Assembly (NCBI GenBank): GCA_934675045.1
Contig: CAKUPI010000114.1
Span: 1 to 6,035, forward strand
DNA: 6,035 nt
Reading direction: 5' to 3'
Origin: an uncultured Eubacteriales bacterium
GTDB taxonomy: Bacteria > Bacillota > Clostridia > Oscillospirales > Butyricicoccaceae
The notes beneath the pieces are model-generated. The model was not told the origin of the DNA, did no database searches, and worked only from the letters and a program-made list of their open reading frames with translations. Both the position numbers and the translations under genes were made by a program. Below, one piece after another: positions 1 to 6,035 of the stretch (positions are counted from its first letter, which is position 1; each line of letters begins with the position of its first letter).

Positions 1-40
1 CAGGACCTGCGGTATGACGCCCTTTCCTTTACCAAATAAC
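1..40 (+). other. Frame break in the DppB-like permease gene
   Basis: The permease frame read downstream (codons starting at multiples of 3) is closed by TGA at 15-17. The frame starting at base 1 is open until TAA at 37-39. Adding one base between these stops, for example a fourth T in the T run at 28-30, gives a continuous open frame from base 1 to 536. This fits a one-base deletion in a C/T homopolymer-rich stretch, either a real frameshift or a sequencing error. The restored residues do not resemble the hydrophobic helix usually found here, so a more complex junction cannot be excluded. Confidence 0.5.
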
Positions 41-536
41 CGACCACAGGGCCATCGGCCTGAAACCGGCCGCGGGCTGGTACGGGGCCAAGTACTGGAT
101 AGTGCCCGTCGTCACCATCGGCACGGGCTGTGTCGCCGGCATTATGCGCACGACGCGCTCCAACATGCTGGAGGTCATCCGGCAGGATTATATTCGCACG
201 GCGCGCGCCAAGGGGCAAAAAGAGAGCAAGATCATTACCCATCACGCGCTCCGCAACGCCATCATTCCCGTCGTTACCCTGATGGGCCTGCAATTTGGCA
301 AGCAGCTGGGCGGCTCCTTTATTGTCGAGACCATTTTCGCCATTCCGGGCGTTGGAAAGCTGCTGGTCGACGCAAGCTCGGTTAAAAATATTCCCGTTGT
401 GCAGGGCGGCGTCATTTTCATCGCCGTCATTTACAGCTTCATCAACCTGGCGGTCGATATTTTATACGGATTTATCGATCCGCGCATTTCCTCCATGTAC
501 AAGAGCAAGAGGAAGGAGGCTAAGGCCGATGCGTAA
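18..536 (+). CDS. Dipeptide/oligopeptide ABC transporter permease, DppB-like, C-terminal part
   Basis: This is the C-terminal half of an inner-membrane permease subunit of a peptide/nickel-type ABC importer. It would pair with the DppC-like permease encoded next. The open frame carries a Pro-Ala-Ala-Gly-Trp segment, then a typical permease core with RTTRSNMLEVIRQDYIRTA, an EAA-like coupling loop (ARAKGQKESKII, then LRNAIIPVV), the GLQFGKQLGG helix, the PGVGKLL turn and a C-terminal IDPRIS motif before a basic tail. These match the DppB family, whose members are usually about 305-340 residues; about 173 are visible here. The frame has a TGA at 15-17 and no plausible start with a ribosome binding site. 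The first start-type codon in frame that was noted is a GTG at 102, inside the conserved core. The upstream part must therefore lie in another frame or outside the window (see the frame break at 1-40). The family call is firm; intactness is doubtful. Confidence 0.85.
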   Translation, partial: RPFLYQITDHRAIGLKPAAGWYGAKYWIVPVVTIGTGCVAGIMRTTRSNMLEVIRQDYIRTARAKGQKESKIITHHALRNAIIPVVTLMGLQFGKQLGGSFIVETIFAIPGVGKLLVDASSVKNIPVVQGGVIFIAVIYSFINLAVDILYGFIDPRISSMYKSKRKEAKADA

Positions 537-1389
537 CAGGAAAAAGCACAGCGGTTTGTGGAGCGACGCATGGAAGCGTCTGCGCAGAAACCGGCTGGCC
601 ATGCTGGGCCTTGTCGTTTTGGTTCTCTTTGCCCTCGTCGCCGTTTTTGCTGATTTTATTGCCCCTTATCACTACGCCGAGCAGCATCTGGACAAGACCT
701 TCCAGCTGCCCTGCCGCGAGTTTCCGCTGGGAACCGACGACACCGGCCGCGACATTCTGAGCCGCATCATCTACGGCGCGCGGATTTCGCTGCAGGTGGG
801 CTTTATCGCCGTTGCCATTTCGCTTTTTGCCGGCAGCGCCTTGGGCGCCGTCGCCGGGTTTTACGGCGGCAGAGTGGACAACGTCATCATGCGCTTTATG
901 GACATTCTCATGGCCATTCCCAACATTCTGCTGGCCATCGTCATCGCCTCGACGCTGGGAACAGGCCTGCGAAACCTGATGTTGGCCGTCGGAATTTCTT
1001 CCATTCCGTCCTTTGCCCGCATGGTCCGCGCCTCGATCCTCTCTGTAAAGGAGCAGGAGTTTGTCGAGGCGGCGCGCCTGACCGGATGCTCCGACGCCCG
1101 CATCATTGTCAGGCACCTGCTGCCCAACGTGCTGGCCCCCGTCATTGTGCAGGTGACGCTGAGCATGGCGCTGGCCATCCTCAACGCCTCGTCGCTCAGC
1201 TTCCTCGGCCTCGGAATCCAGCCGCCAGTGCCCGAGTGGGGCGCCATGCTGGCCAGCGGCCGCAACTACATCCGCCAATACTGGCATCTGGTCACGTTTC
1301 CGGGCCTGGCCATCGTCATTGTCGTTTTGGCCATCAACATGCTGGGCGACGGCCTGCGCGATGCGCTGGACCCGCGCCTGAAGAGATGA
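529..1389 (+). CDS. Dipeptide/oligopeptide ABC transporter permease, DppC-like
   Basis: This 286-residue protein is the second membrane subunit of the importer and has the normal family length. It starts with a basic cytoplasmic segment (residues 2-22) followed by a first transmembrane helix at about 24-44. The family-typical LGTDDTGRD motif at 67-75 leads into the transmembrane domain with further helices from about residue 85. The EAA coupling loop, which docks on the ATPases, starts at E180 (EAARLTGCSDARIIVRHLLP). SSLSFLGLG and PPVPEWGAM follow, and the protein ends with DGLRDALDPRLKR, as DppC proteins do. ATG 529 is preceded by a strong GGAAGGAGG at 511-519. It overlaps the upstream permease by 8 bases, which indicates translational coupling. 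The open frame extends upstream to 295, but that part is a shadow of the permease before it. Confidence 0.95.
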   Translation: MRNRKKHSGLWSDAWKRLRRNRLAMLGLVVLVLFALVAVFADFIAPYHYAEQHLDKTFQLPCREFPLGTDDTGRDILSRIIYGARISLQVGFIAVAISLFAGSALGAVAGFYGGRVDNVIMRFMDILMAIPNILLAIVIASTLGTGLRNLMLAVGISSIPSFARMVRASILSVKEQEFVEAARLTGCSDARIIVRHLLPNVLAPVIVQVTLSMALAILNASSLSFLGLGIQPPVPEWGAMLASGRNYIRQYWHLVTFPGLAIVIVVLAINMLGDGLRDALDPRLKR

Positions 1390-1393
1390 GGTG
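1388..1393 (+). promoter_or_regulatory. Ribosome binding site choosing ATG 1400 of the DppD-like gene
   Basis: GAGGTG lies 6 bases before ATG 1400, ideal spacing. The in-frame GTG codons at 1391 and 1397 lie inside or only 3 bases after this motif, so they are unlikely starts. Confidence 0.6.
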
Positions 1394-1399
1394 CCTGTG

Positions 1400-2374
1400 A
1401 TGAGCAACAGAATATTGGAAATCAGTGACCTTCGCATCACCTATCAGACCGACGACGCGCTGGTTTACGCCGTCAACGGCGTCGATTTGACGCTGGACGA
1501 GGGAGAATGCCTCGGGCTGGTGGGGGAGACGGGCGCCGGAAAGACGACGACGGCCCTTGGCATCATGCACCTGCTGCCCGATCCGCAGGGACAGTATGTG
1601 TCGGGGCAGATCCTGTTTCACGGCGAGGACATCATTGCGCAGACCGACGAGGCCATGCGCAAAATCCGCGGCAAGCGCATCTCCATGATCTTTCAGGACC
1701 CGATGACCAGCCTGAACCCCATTCTGACGGTCGGCGAGCAAATCGCCGAGGTTATTCGCCTGCATGACAAGCTGAGCCGGGCTGAGGCCTCGGTCAAGGC
1801 GCAGAAAATGCTCGAACTGGTCGGCATTCCGGGCGAGCGCTACGGCGAGTACCCGCACCAATTTTCGGGCGGTATGAAGCAGCGCGTCGTCATTGCCATC
1901 GCGCTGGCGTGCGAGCCGGAGCTTTTGATTGCCGACGAGCCGACGACGGCGCTCGACGTCACCATTCAGGCGCAGGTGCTTGAAATGATGCGCAGCCTCA
2001 AGAAGGAAATGGGAACCTCGACCATTTTGATCACCCACGACCTCGGCGTCGTCGCCGAAATGTGCGACAAGGTCGCCATCATGTACTGCGGGCAGATCAT
2101 GGAATACGGCACGCTGCGCGAAATATACAAGGACCCGCGCCACCCCTATACGCTCGGCCTGTTCGGCTCCATTCCCGACCTGGAAACCGAGACGCCGCGC
2201 CTCAGGCCCATTCCCGGCATGGTACCCGACCCGAGCGAGATGCCCAAGGGCTGCCCGTTTGCAAATCGCTGCGCGCGCGCACAGGAGATATGCAAAGAGA
2301 AAGGCCCCGCCGTGCAGCAACTCGGGGGAGAGCATACCGTACGCTGCCATTTCGCGGAAGGAGGCAAAGTGTGA
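1400..2374 (+). CDS. Dipeptide/oligopeptide ABC transporter ATP-binding protein, DppD-like
   Basis: This 324-residue cytoplasmic ATPase is one of the two nucleotide-binding subunits that power the importer. Walker A is GETGAGKT at 42-49, the Q-loop region reads [12 protein letters not shown], the signature is FSGGMKQR at 155-162, Walker B is [12 protein letters not shown] from residue 175, and the switch histidine is H213. The C-terminal extension typical of the peptide-transporter ATPases (oligo_HPY type) carries C285, C291, C298 and C316 (CX5CX6C, then a distal Cys before HF). In some Opp/Dpp ATPases this arrangement binds a 4Fe-4S cluster. The gene begins 10 bases after the permease stop and overlaps the next gene by 4 bases. 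The partner ATPase downstream makes the expected D/F pair. Confidence 0.95.
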   Translation: MSNRILEISDLRITYQTDDALVYAVNGVDLTLDEGECLGLVGETGAGKTTTALGIMHLLPDPQGQYVSGQILFHGEDIIAQTDEAMRKIRGKRISMIFQDPMTSLNPILTVGEQIAEVIRLHDKLSRAEASVKAQKMLELVGIPGERYGEYPHQFSGGMKQRVVIAIALACEPELLIADEPTTALDVTIQAQVLEMMRSLKKEMGTSTILITHDLGVVAEMCDKVAIMYCGQIMEYGTLREIYKDPRHPYTLGLFGSIPDLETETPRLRPIPGMVPDPSEMPKGCPFANRCARAQEICKEKGPAVQQLGGEHTVRCHFAEGGKV

Positions 2375-3342
2375 GCACTTTACTCGAGGTCAAAGACCTA
2401 AAAAAATATTTTAAAACGCCCAAGGGAATGCTGCACGCCGTCGACGGCGTCAGCTTTTCGTTGGAAGAGGGCAAGACGCTCGGAATTGTCGGCGAGTCGG
2501 GCTGCGGAAAGTCCACCCTCGGCCGGGTCATTCTGCATCTGCTGGAGCCGACGGACGGCGAAATCCGCTTTGACGGAAAGGATATTACCGACGTTCCCAA
2601 GAAGCACCTCAAGCAGATTCACAAAAACATGCAGATGATTTTTCAAGACCCCTTTTCCAGCCTCAACCCCCGTATGACGGTCAGCGAAATCATCAGCGAG
2701 CCGCTGCATGTCCATAAAGTTTTCAAGACCCGCGCCGAGACGGAAAAAAAGGTCAGCGAGCTGATGGAAACGGTCGGTCTGGCCGAGCGATTGGCCGGCA
2801 CCTATCCGCACGAGCTGGACGGCGGACGCCGCCAGCGCATCGGCGTGGCTCGCGCGCTGGCGCTGGACCCCAAGTTCATCGTCTGTGACGAACCGGTTTC
2901 CGCGCTTGACGTGTCCATTCAGGCGCAGATTCTCAACCTGATGATGGATTTACAGGAGCAAAAGGGGCTGACCTACCTGTTCATCACCCACGATCTGTCC
3001 GTCGTCAAGCACATTTCGGACGACATCGGCGTGATGTACCTTGGGCAGATGGTGGAAAAATGCCCCTCACGCGCGCTCTTTAAAAGGCAGCTGCACCCCT
3101 ACACCAAGGCGCTTTTAAGCGCCATTCCCACCACCAACATCGACGCGCCGCGGCAGCGCATTGTGCTGAAGGGCGAGATTACCAGTCCCATCGAGCCCAA
3201 GCCGGGCTGCCGGTTTGCACCGCGCTGCCTGTACGCCGGCGAGCAGTGCCGCAAGGCGCAGCCGGTGCTGGAAGAAGCCGAGCCGGGGCATTTCGTCGCC
3301 TGCCACTACTGGCGCGATCTGGCTCAAAACAAGGGGGAATGA
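2371..3342 (+). CDS. Dipeptide/oligopeptide ABC transporter ATP-binding protein, DppF-like
   Basis: This 323-residue cytoplasmic ATPase is the second nucleotide-binding subunit of the importer. Walker A is GESGCGKST at 41-49, the Q-loop region reads MIFQDPFSSLNP, Walker B is FIVCDEPVSALD from residue 169, and the switch histidine is H207. The ABC signature is ELDGGRRQR at 148-156, where most paralogues have FSGGQRQR. From memory, this variant recurs in DppF-like ATPases of clostridia and Thermotogae, so it is probably functional. The C-terminal extension has C280, C286, C293 and C311, the same CX5CX6C plus distal Cys pattern as the partner ATPase. The start is GTG 2371 (GTG-AGC-ACT), preceded by AAGGAGG at 2358-2364 with 6-base spacing. 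It overlaps the upstream stop codon by 4 bases (GTGA). The frame is open further upstream to 2062, but that part is antiparalogous shadow sequence inside the DppD-like gene. Confidence 0.94.
   Translation: MSTLLEVKDLKKYFKTPKGMLHAVDGVSFSLEEGKTLGIVGESGCGKSTLGRVILHLLEPTDGEIRFDGKDITDVPKKHLKQIHKNMQMIFQDPFSSLNPRMTVSEIISEPLHVHKVFKTRAETEKKVSELMETVGLAERLAGTYPHELDGGRRQRIGVARALALDPKFIVCDEPVSALDVSIQAQILNLMMDLQEQKGLTYLFITHDLSVVKHISDDIGVMYLGQMVEKCPSRALFKRQLHPYTKALLSAIPTTNIDAPRQRIVLKGEITSPIEPKPGCRFAPRCLYAGEQCRKAQPVLEEAEPGHFVACHYWRDLAQNKGE
3331..3337 (+). promoter_or_regulatory. Ribosome binding site choosing ATG 3345 of the amidohydrolase gene
   Basis: AAGGGGG sits 7 bases before ATG 3345 but only 1 base before the in-frame ATG 3339. 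The downstream ATG is therefore the better start. The upstream one would give a 4-base ATGA overlap with the preceding stop and adds just two residues. Confidence 0.55.
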
Positions 3343-3344
3343 GC

Positions 3345-4160
3345 ATGGTTCTTCGCGATGCGCACCTGCACTTCGGCGACCCTGCCGCCATGCGGAAGAT
3401 TGCCGAAACCAGCCCGCTGGCCGAGGCTTTTCCCTGCTACCGCACCGTGCAGTACGGGCCCATGGCCGATTACGGCGCGCTGCTTGAAAAGCACGGCGTC
3501 GCGGAGTCGGTGCTGGTGCCCTCGGTCTTTCGCGAGCACGACAAAACGGAAGAAAGCCTGCGGTGTATCGCCTTTTCCAAAAGCCGCCCGGGGCTTTACC
3601 CGTATGCGCTGCTCGACGAAGACAATCCGGGCTTTATTGACGGGCATTTTCGCGACATCGTCGGCGTCAAGGAGCACATTGTTTTACACGAAAGCCGGCT
3701 TTCCGACGCAAAACGCGAGATTTTTGCCCGAATGCAGCAGCACGGCCTGACGCTGCTGCTGCATTCGCAGGCAGCGCGCAGGGTGCAGTATGTGACCGCC
3801 ATTCTGCGCGAGTTTCCCCGCATGAAAATCCAGATTGCCCACCTCGGCCGTTCCACGCCGGACAATCTGGGATTTATGGAAGAAATGTTCCGCGCTTTCG
3901 CACCCTTTGAAACGGTGACCTTTGACACCTCGACGGTGCGCGATCTGCGGGCCGTCGAGCTGGCGGTGCAAATCGTTGGCGCCGGACGCATTCTTTACGG
4001 CTCGGATTTCCCCTTTTTTATGGACGGGGAGGGGCGCGAGGATATCATGGAGGCGCAGGTTAAGCATGTCCTTCGGGCCGATATCACCGACGGCGACCGC
4101 CAGCGCATTTTTTCGGACAACTTCAAATATTGGATTACAAAAGGAGTGCAACAAGGATGA
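3345..4160 (+). CDS. Metal-dependent hydrolase, amidohydrolase_2 (TIM-barrel) family
   Basis: This 271-residue protein looks like a cytoplasmic metallohydrolase of the amidohydrolase superfamily, in the small-barrel branch that includes ACMSD-like decarboxylases and lactone or amide hydrolases. The expected active-site residues are present in order: the HxH motif (DAHLHFGD, H7 and H9) at the end of the first strand, K109 in GVKEHIVLH, H140 in LLLHSQ, H166 in QIAHLGRS, and the late aspartate D221 in LYGSDFPF. H7, H9, H140 and D221 fit a mononuclear metal site, with H166 as a likely catalytic or ligand residue. No signal peptide or membrane segment is seen. The gene starts 2 bases after the DppF-like ATPase and overlaps the creatininase-like gene by 4 bases (ATGA), so it probably acts on the imported compound or a product of it. 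The family is clear. The substrate is unknown, and hydrolase versus decarboxylase cannot be decided from sequence. Confidence 0.85.
   Translation: MVLRDAHLHFGDPAAMRKIAETSPLAEAFPCYRTVQYGPMADYGALLEKHGVAESVLVPSVFREHDKTEESLRCIAFSKSRPGLYPYALLDEDNPGFIDGHFRDIVGVKEHIVLHESRLSDAKREIFARMQQHGLTLLLHSQAARRVQYVTAILREFPRMKIQIAHLGRSTPDNLGFMEEMFRAFAPFETVTFDTSTVRDLRAVELAVQIVGAGRILYGSDFPFFMDGEGREDIMEAQVKHVLRADITDGDRQRIFSDNFKYWITKGVQQG
4139..4146 (+). promoter_or_regulatory. Ribosome binding site choosing ATG 4157 of the creatininase-family gene
   Basis: AAAAGGAG lies 10 bases before ATG 4157. The in-frame ATG 4130 lies upstream of the motif and has no binding site of its own. The same AAAAGGAG octamer precedes the next gene. 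Confidence 0.6.
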
Positions 4161-4915
4161 CTCAGCTCAAACAGGGCGTGATGATCGCCGAGATCACCAA
4201 CGAGGACTGCCAGAAAGTTTTGAACGAGGACACCATCGTCATGCTGCCCATCGGCGGCGGATCCAAAGAGCACGGCGGGCATCTGCCCATGGGCACCGAC
4301 TTTTTTGTCACCGACTGGCTGGCCCGCGCCGTCACCGAACGCTTTCCCGTCGTCACGCTGCCCACGCTGCCTTACGCCTATTTCCCCGCCTTTACCGACT
4401 TCAAGGGCTCTGTCAGCATTGAAGCCTATCATTTCTCCGCCTTTGTCGAAAACATTCTGGAAAACTTCATCAGGTTTGGCGTGAAAAAGTTTTTGATTTT
4501 AGACGGCGGCGTTTCTACCCATTTCCCGCTGCGTATCGCGGCCAATAATCTTTCCTGCCGCTATGGCGTCAAAGTGGGCGTTTCCAATTGCCTTGGGCTG
4601 GGAAAAGAGGTGGACGACGAGCTGTGCAGCCAGCGCAAGGGCGGGCACGGCGACGAGGCGGAAACCTCGACCATGCTGTACGTGCGCGGCGATCTGGTCA
4701 AAATGGACGAGACAACCGAGGAATACAGCGAAACGATGCCGGGCTGCGTCAAAAACGGAACGGTGCGCGTCGCCCTGTTCGGCAAAATGAAGACCCCGCG
4801 CGGCACCAACGGCAACAGTACGTTGGCAACGCGGGAAAAAGGCGAGTGCATGATGCAGGCCAAGGTGGACGATTTGGTGGATTTTCTGGTCAATTTTGAT
4901 AAGCTGGAGGTATGA
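4157..4915 (+). CDS. Creatininase-family amidohydrolase, divergent active site
   Basis: This 252-residue protein belongs to the creatininase family, metal-dependent hydrolases of cyclic amides and related C-N bonds, and has the family's usual length. The first motif reads GGGSKEHGGHLPMGTD (33-48). H39 and D48 keep the spacing of the metal-binding His and Asp in creatininase. The Glu (E38), however, directly precedes the His, where creatininase has E-x-H. The second family motif, normally GHGGN or GHYEN with a metal-binding His, is replaced by LDGGVSTHFPL. The third motif is conserved as HGDEAETSTMLY. The C-terminal region has GTNGNSTLATREKGE, typical of a subgroup of uncharacterised members. 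It overlaps the amidohydrolase gene by 4 bases. Its place between another hydrolase and an aminotransferase suggests breakdown of an imported amide or lactam. Creatinine itself is not implied. Confidence 0.85.
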   Translation: MTQLKQGVMIAEITNEDCQKVLNEDTIVMLPIGGGSKEHGGHLPMGTDFFVTDWLARAVTERFPVVTLPTLPYAYFPAFTDFKGSVSIEAYHFSAFVENILENFIRFGVKKFLILDGGVSTHFPLRIAANNLSCRYGVKVGVSNCLGLGKEVDDELCSQRKGGHGDEAETSTMLYVRGDLVKMDETTEEYSETMPGCVKNGTVRVALFGKMKTPRGTNGNSTLATREKGECMMQAKVDDLVDFLVNFDKLEV

Positions 4916-4923
4916 GGCTCCGC

Positions 4924-4931
4924 AAAAGGAG
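4924..4931 (+). promoter_or_regulatory. Ribosome binding site choosing the TTG 4941 start of the aminotransferase
   Basis: AAAAGGAG lies 9 bases before TTG 4941. The next in-frame ATG, at 4956, is 24 bases away, too far. The 25-base gap 4916-4940 holds this site and no hairpin that I can see. Confidence 0.65.
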
Positions 4932-4940
4932 AGAGTTCTT

Positions 4941-6035
4941 TTGAATAAAACCGTAATGCAATATGATTTGCTGGCGCCGCTGCATACAGCCTCTGCGCCT
5001 GAGCTGACAAGCGGCAAGGGAGCCGAGCTGTTCGACGCAGAGGGCAGGCGTTATCTGGCGCTGAACGAGCTGAGCGTCTGCCTGGGGGCCGGAAACGAGC
5101 GCTTTGTCGAGGCGGTGTGCCGTGCCGCGGGTGAGGTTATGCAGTCGGGGGGGGCAAACCCGTATAAGGAAAAGCTGTTCACACGGCTGATCGAGGCCAC
5201 CAACGGCGATTTTGAGCACATTCATCTGACCTCCTCAGGTTCCGAAGCGGCGGAATGGGCCGTCAAGCTGGCGCGCAAAATGACGGGCCGCAGCGAGGTG
5301 ATCAGCTACTGGAACAGCATTCACGGCCGCACGCAGCTGAGCGCCAGCATGTCCGGCCTGCCCAAGCGAAAAACGGGCTATGGGCCGCTGGAACCGGGCG
5401 TGCTGCTGACGCCGTATCCAGATTGCCTGCACTGCCCGTTTCACTGTCAAAAGGAAACCTGCGGGTACGGCTGCCTGGATTTTCTCAGCCGACAGGTGAC
5501 TTACGGGTCGGCGCAGGACATTGCCGCCGTCGTGATCGAGCCGTGTCAGGGCGCGGCCCATGTCTGCCCGCCGCCCGGCTACCTCAAGGCGCTGCGGGAG
5601 TGGACGCGGGAAAGAGGCATTTTGCTGATTTTTGATGAAATCCAAAGCGGAATGGGCCGCAGCGGCCGCATGTTCCGTTACCAGCTCGAAGGGGTGGTAC
5701 CTGACTTTTTGTTGATCGGCAAAGGGCTGGGCAACGGCCTGCATCTGGCCGGGTTTTTAATGCGCGGCAAGGTGGAAACGGCCGATTTGTATGCCCTTTC
5801 GGGCGGGTCGGGCGATTCGCTTCTGCCCTGCGCGGCGGCCTGCGCCGTGTTTGACGAGCTGCTGGAGGGCGGCGTTTTGGAAAACGTGCGCACGGTGGGC
5901 GCGCGGCTGAAATGCGGACTGCAAAAATGCGTCGAGCGATACCCGCAGGCTATACAGGCGCGCGGCGACGGATTGTCGCTTGCGCTGGAATGTGCCGACG
6001 AAAGCGCGGCTGCTGCTGTGCACAGGGCGCTGCGC
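4941..6035 (+). CDS. Class III PLP-dependent aminotransferase, truncated by the window end
   Basis: The first 365 residues of a fold-type I, class III aminotransferase are visible; members usually have about 420-450, so roughly 60-80 are missing at the right edge. Family landmarks appear in order: SSGSEAAEWAVKLAR from S98 (cofactor phosphate loop), YWNSIHGRT with H128 (the ring-stacking region), IEPCQGAA, FDEIQSGMGRSG with D232 (binds the pyridine nitrogen), and the Schiff-base lysine K261 in LIGKGLGNG. A cysteine cluster (C162, C165, C169, C174, C178) lies after the PYPDC segment. Similar clusters are known in GABA-aminotransferase or dialkylglycine-decarboxylase-like members. The DSLLPCAAACAVFDEL segment also resembles that branch. 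The start is TTG, chosen by AAAAGGAG at 4924-4931. As the last visible gene of the operon it probably removes an amino group from the hydrolysis product. The exact substrate is unknown, and transaminase versus decarboxylating transaminase is open. Confidence 0.92.
   Translation, partial: MNKTVMQYDLLAPLHTASAPELTSGKGAELFDAEGRRYLALNELSVCLGAGNERFVEAVCRAAGEVMQSGGANPYKEKLFTRLIEATNGDFEHIHLTSSGSEAAEWAVKLARKMTGRSEVISYWNSIHGRTQLSASMSGLPKRKTGYGPLEPGVLLTPYPDCLHCPFHCQKETCGYGCLDFLSRQVTYGSAQDIAAVVIEPCQGAAHVCPPPGYLKALREWTRERGILLIFDEIQSGMGRSGRMFRYQLEGVVPDFLLIGKGLGNGLHLAGFLMRGKVETADLYALSGGSGDSLLPCAAACAVFDELLEGGVLENVRTVGARLKCGLQKCVERYPQAIQARGDGLSLALECADESAAAAVHRALR

Noticed and set aside
14..385. Plus-strand open frame of 123 codons in another frame
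   Set aside because: It overlaps the conserved permease core. Its translation is Arg, His and Gly-rich and unlike any permease, and the ATG has no ribosome binding site.
520..1440. Minus-strand open frame of 306 codons
   Set aside because: It is antisense to the DppC-like gene, its translation is rich in Gln, Gly, Asp and His without family motifs, and it has no fitting ribosome binding site. It is a by-product of GC-rich codon use.
1334..2350. Minus-strand open frame of 338 codons
   Set aside because: It lies opposite the DppD-like ATPase, which has all ABC motifs. The antisense translation shows no recognisable domain.
4130..4156. Upstream ATG 4130 as start of the creatininase-like gene
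   Set aside because: It lies before the ribosome binding site at 4139-4146 and would add nine residues not typical of the family; ATG 4157 has proper spacing.
4916..4940. Possible promoter or terminator between the creatininase-like and aminotransferase genes
   Set aside because: The gap is only 25 bases, taken up by a ribosome binding site, with no visible inverted repeat or promoter boxes.
5235..5744. Minus-strand open frame of 169 codons
   Set aside because: It is antisense to the aminotransferase, whose catalytic motifs are continuous across the region.

Overview
The window reads as one tightly packed, plus-strand operon fragment from a GC-rich Firmicute-like bacterium, possibly a high-GC member of the Clostridia. 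That placement is inferred from strong AAGGAGG/AAAAGGAG-type ribosome binding sites, one TTG and one GTG start, and the style of the transporter proteins. No marker gene fixes the taxon. No promoter, terminator, RNA gene, mobile element, repeat or CRISPR array is evident, and no stretch over 300 bases lacks a gene. Long open frames on the minus strand are antisense shadows.

Layout. Positions 1-3342 hold four parts of a peptide/nickel-type (Dpp/Opp) ABC importer: the C-terminal part of a DppB-like permease (reading frame open from 18, ending 536), a DppC-like permease (529-1389), a DppD-like ATPase (1400-2374) and a DppF-like ATPase (2371-3342). Then come a metal-dependent hydrolase of the amidohydrolase_2 type (3345-4160), a divergent creatininase-family hydrolase (4157-4915) and a class III PLP aminotransferase (4941 to the window end, truncated by the edge). 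Neighbouring genes overlap by 4-8 bases or lie 2-25 bases apart, so they are very likely co-transcribed and translationally coupled. The solute-binding protein expected for such an importer is not in the window.

How they may work together (inference): the importer brings in a small peptide-like, amide or lactam compound, the two unrelated metallohydrolases open or deacylate it, and the aminotransferase moves the released amine onto an oxoacid. The substrate cannot be read from the sequence.

Points to look at: the permease reading frame is broken within the first 40 bases; the creatininase homologue lacks the usual GHxxN metal motif and has a shifted Glu in its first motif; the aminotransferase carries a five-cysteine cluster and an unusual cofactor-phosphate loop; and the DppF ATPase has an LDGGR signature in place of LSGGQ.
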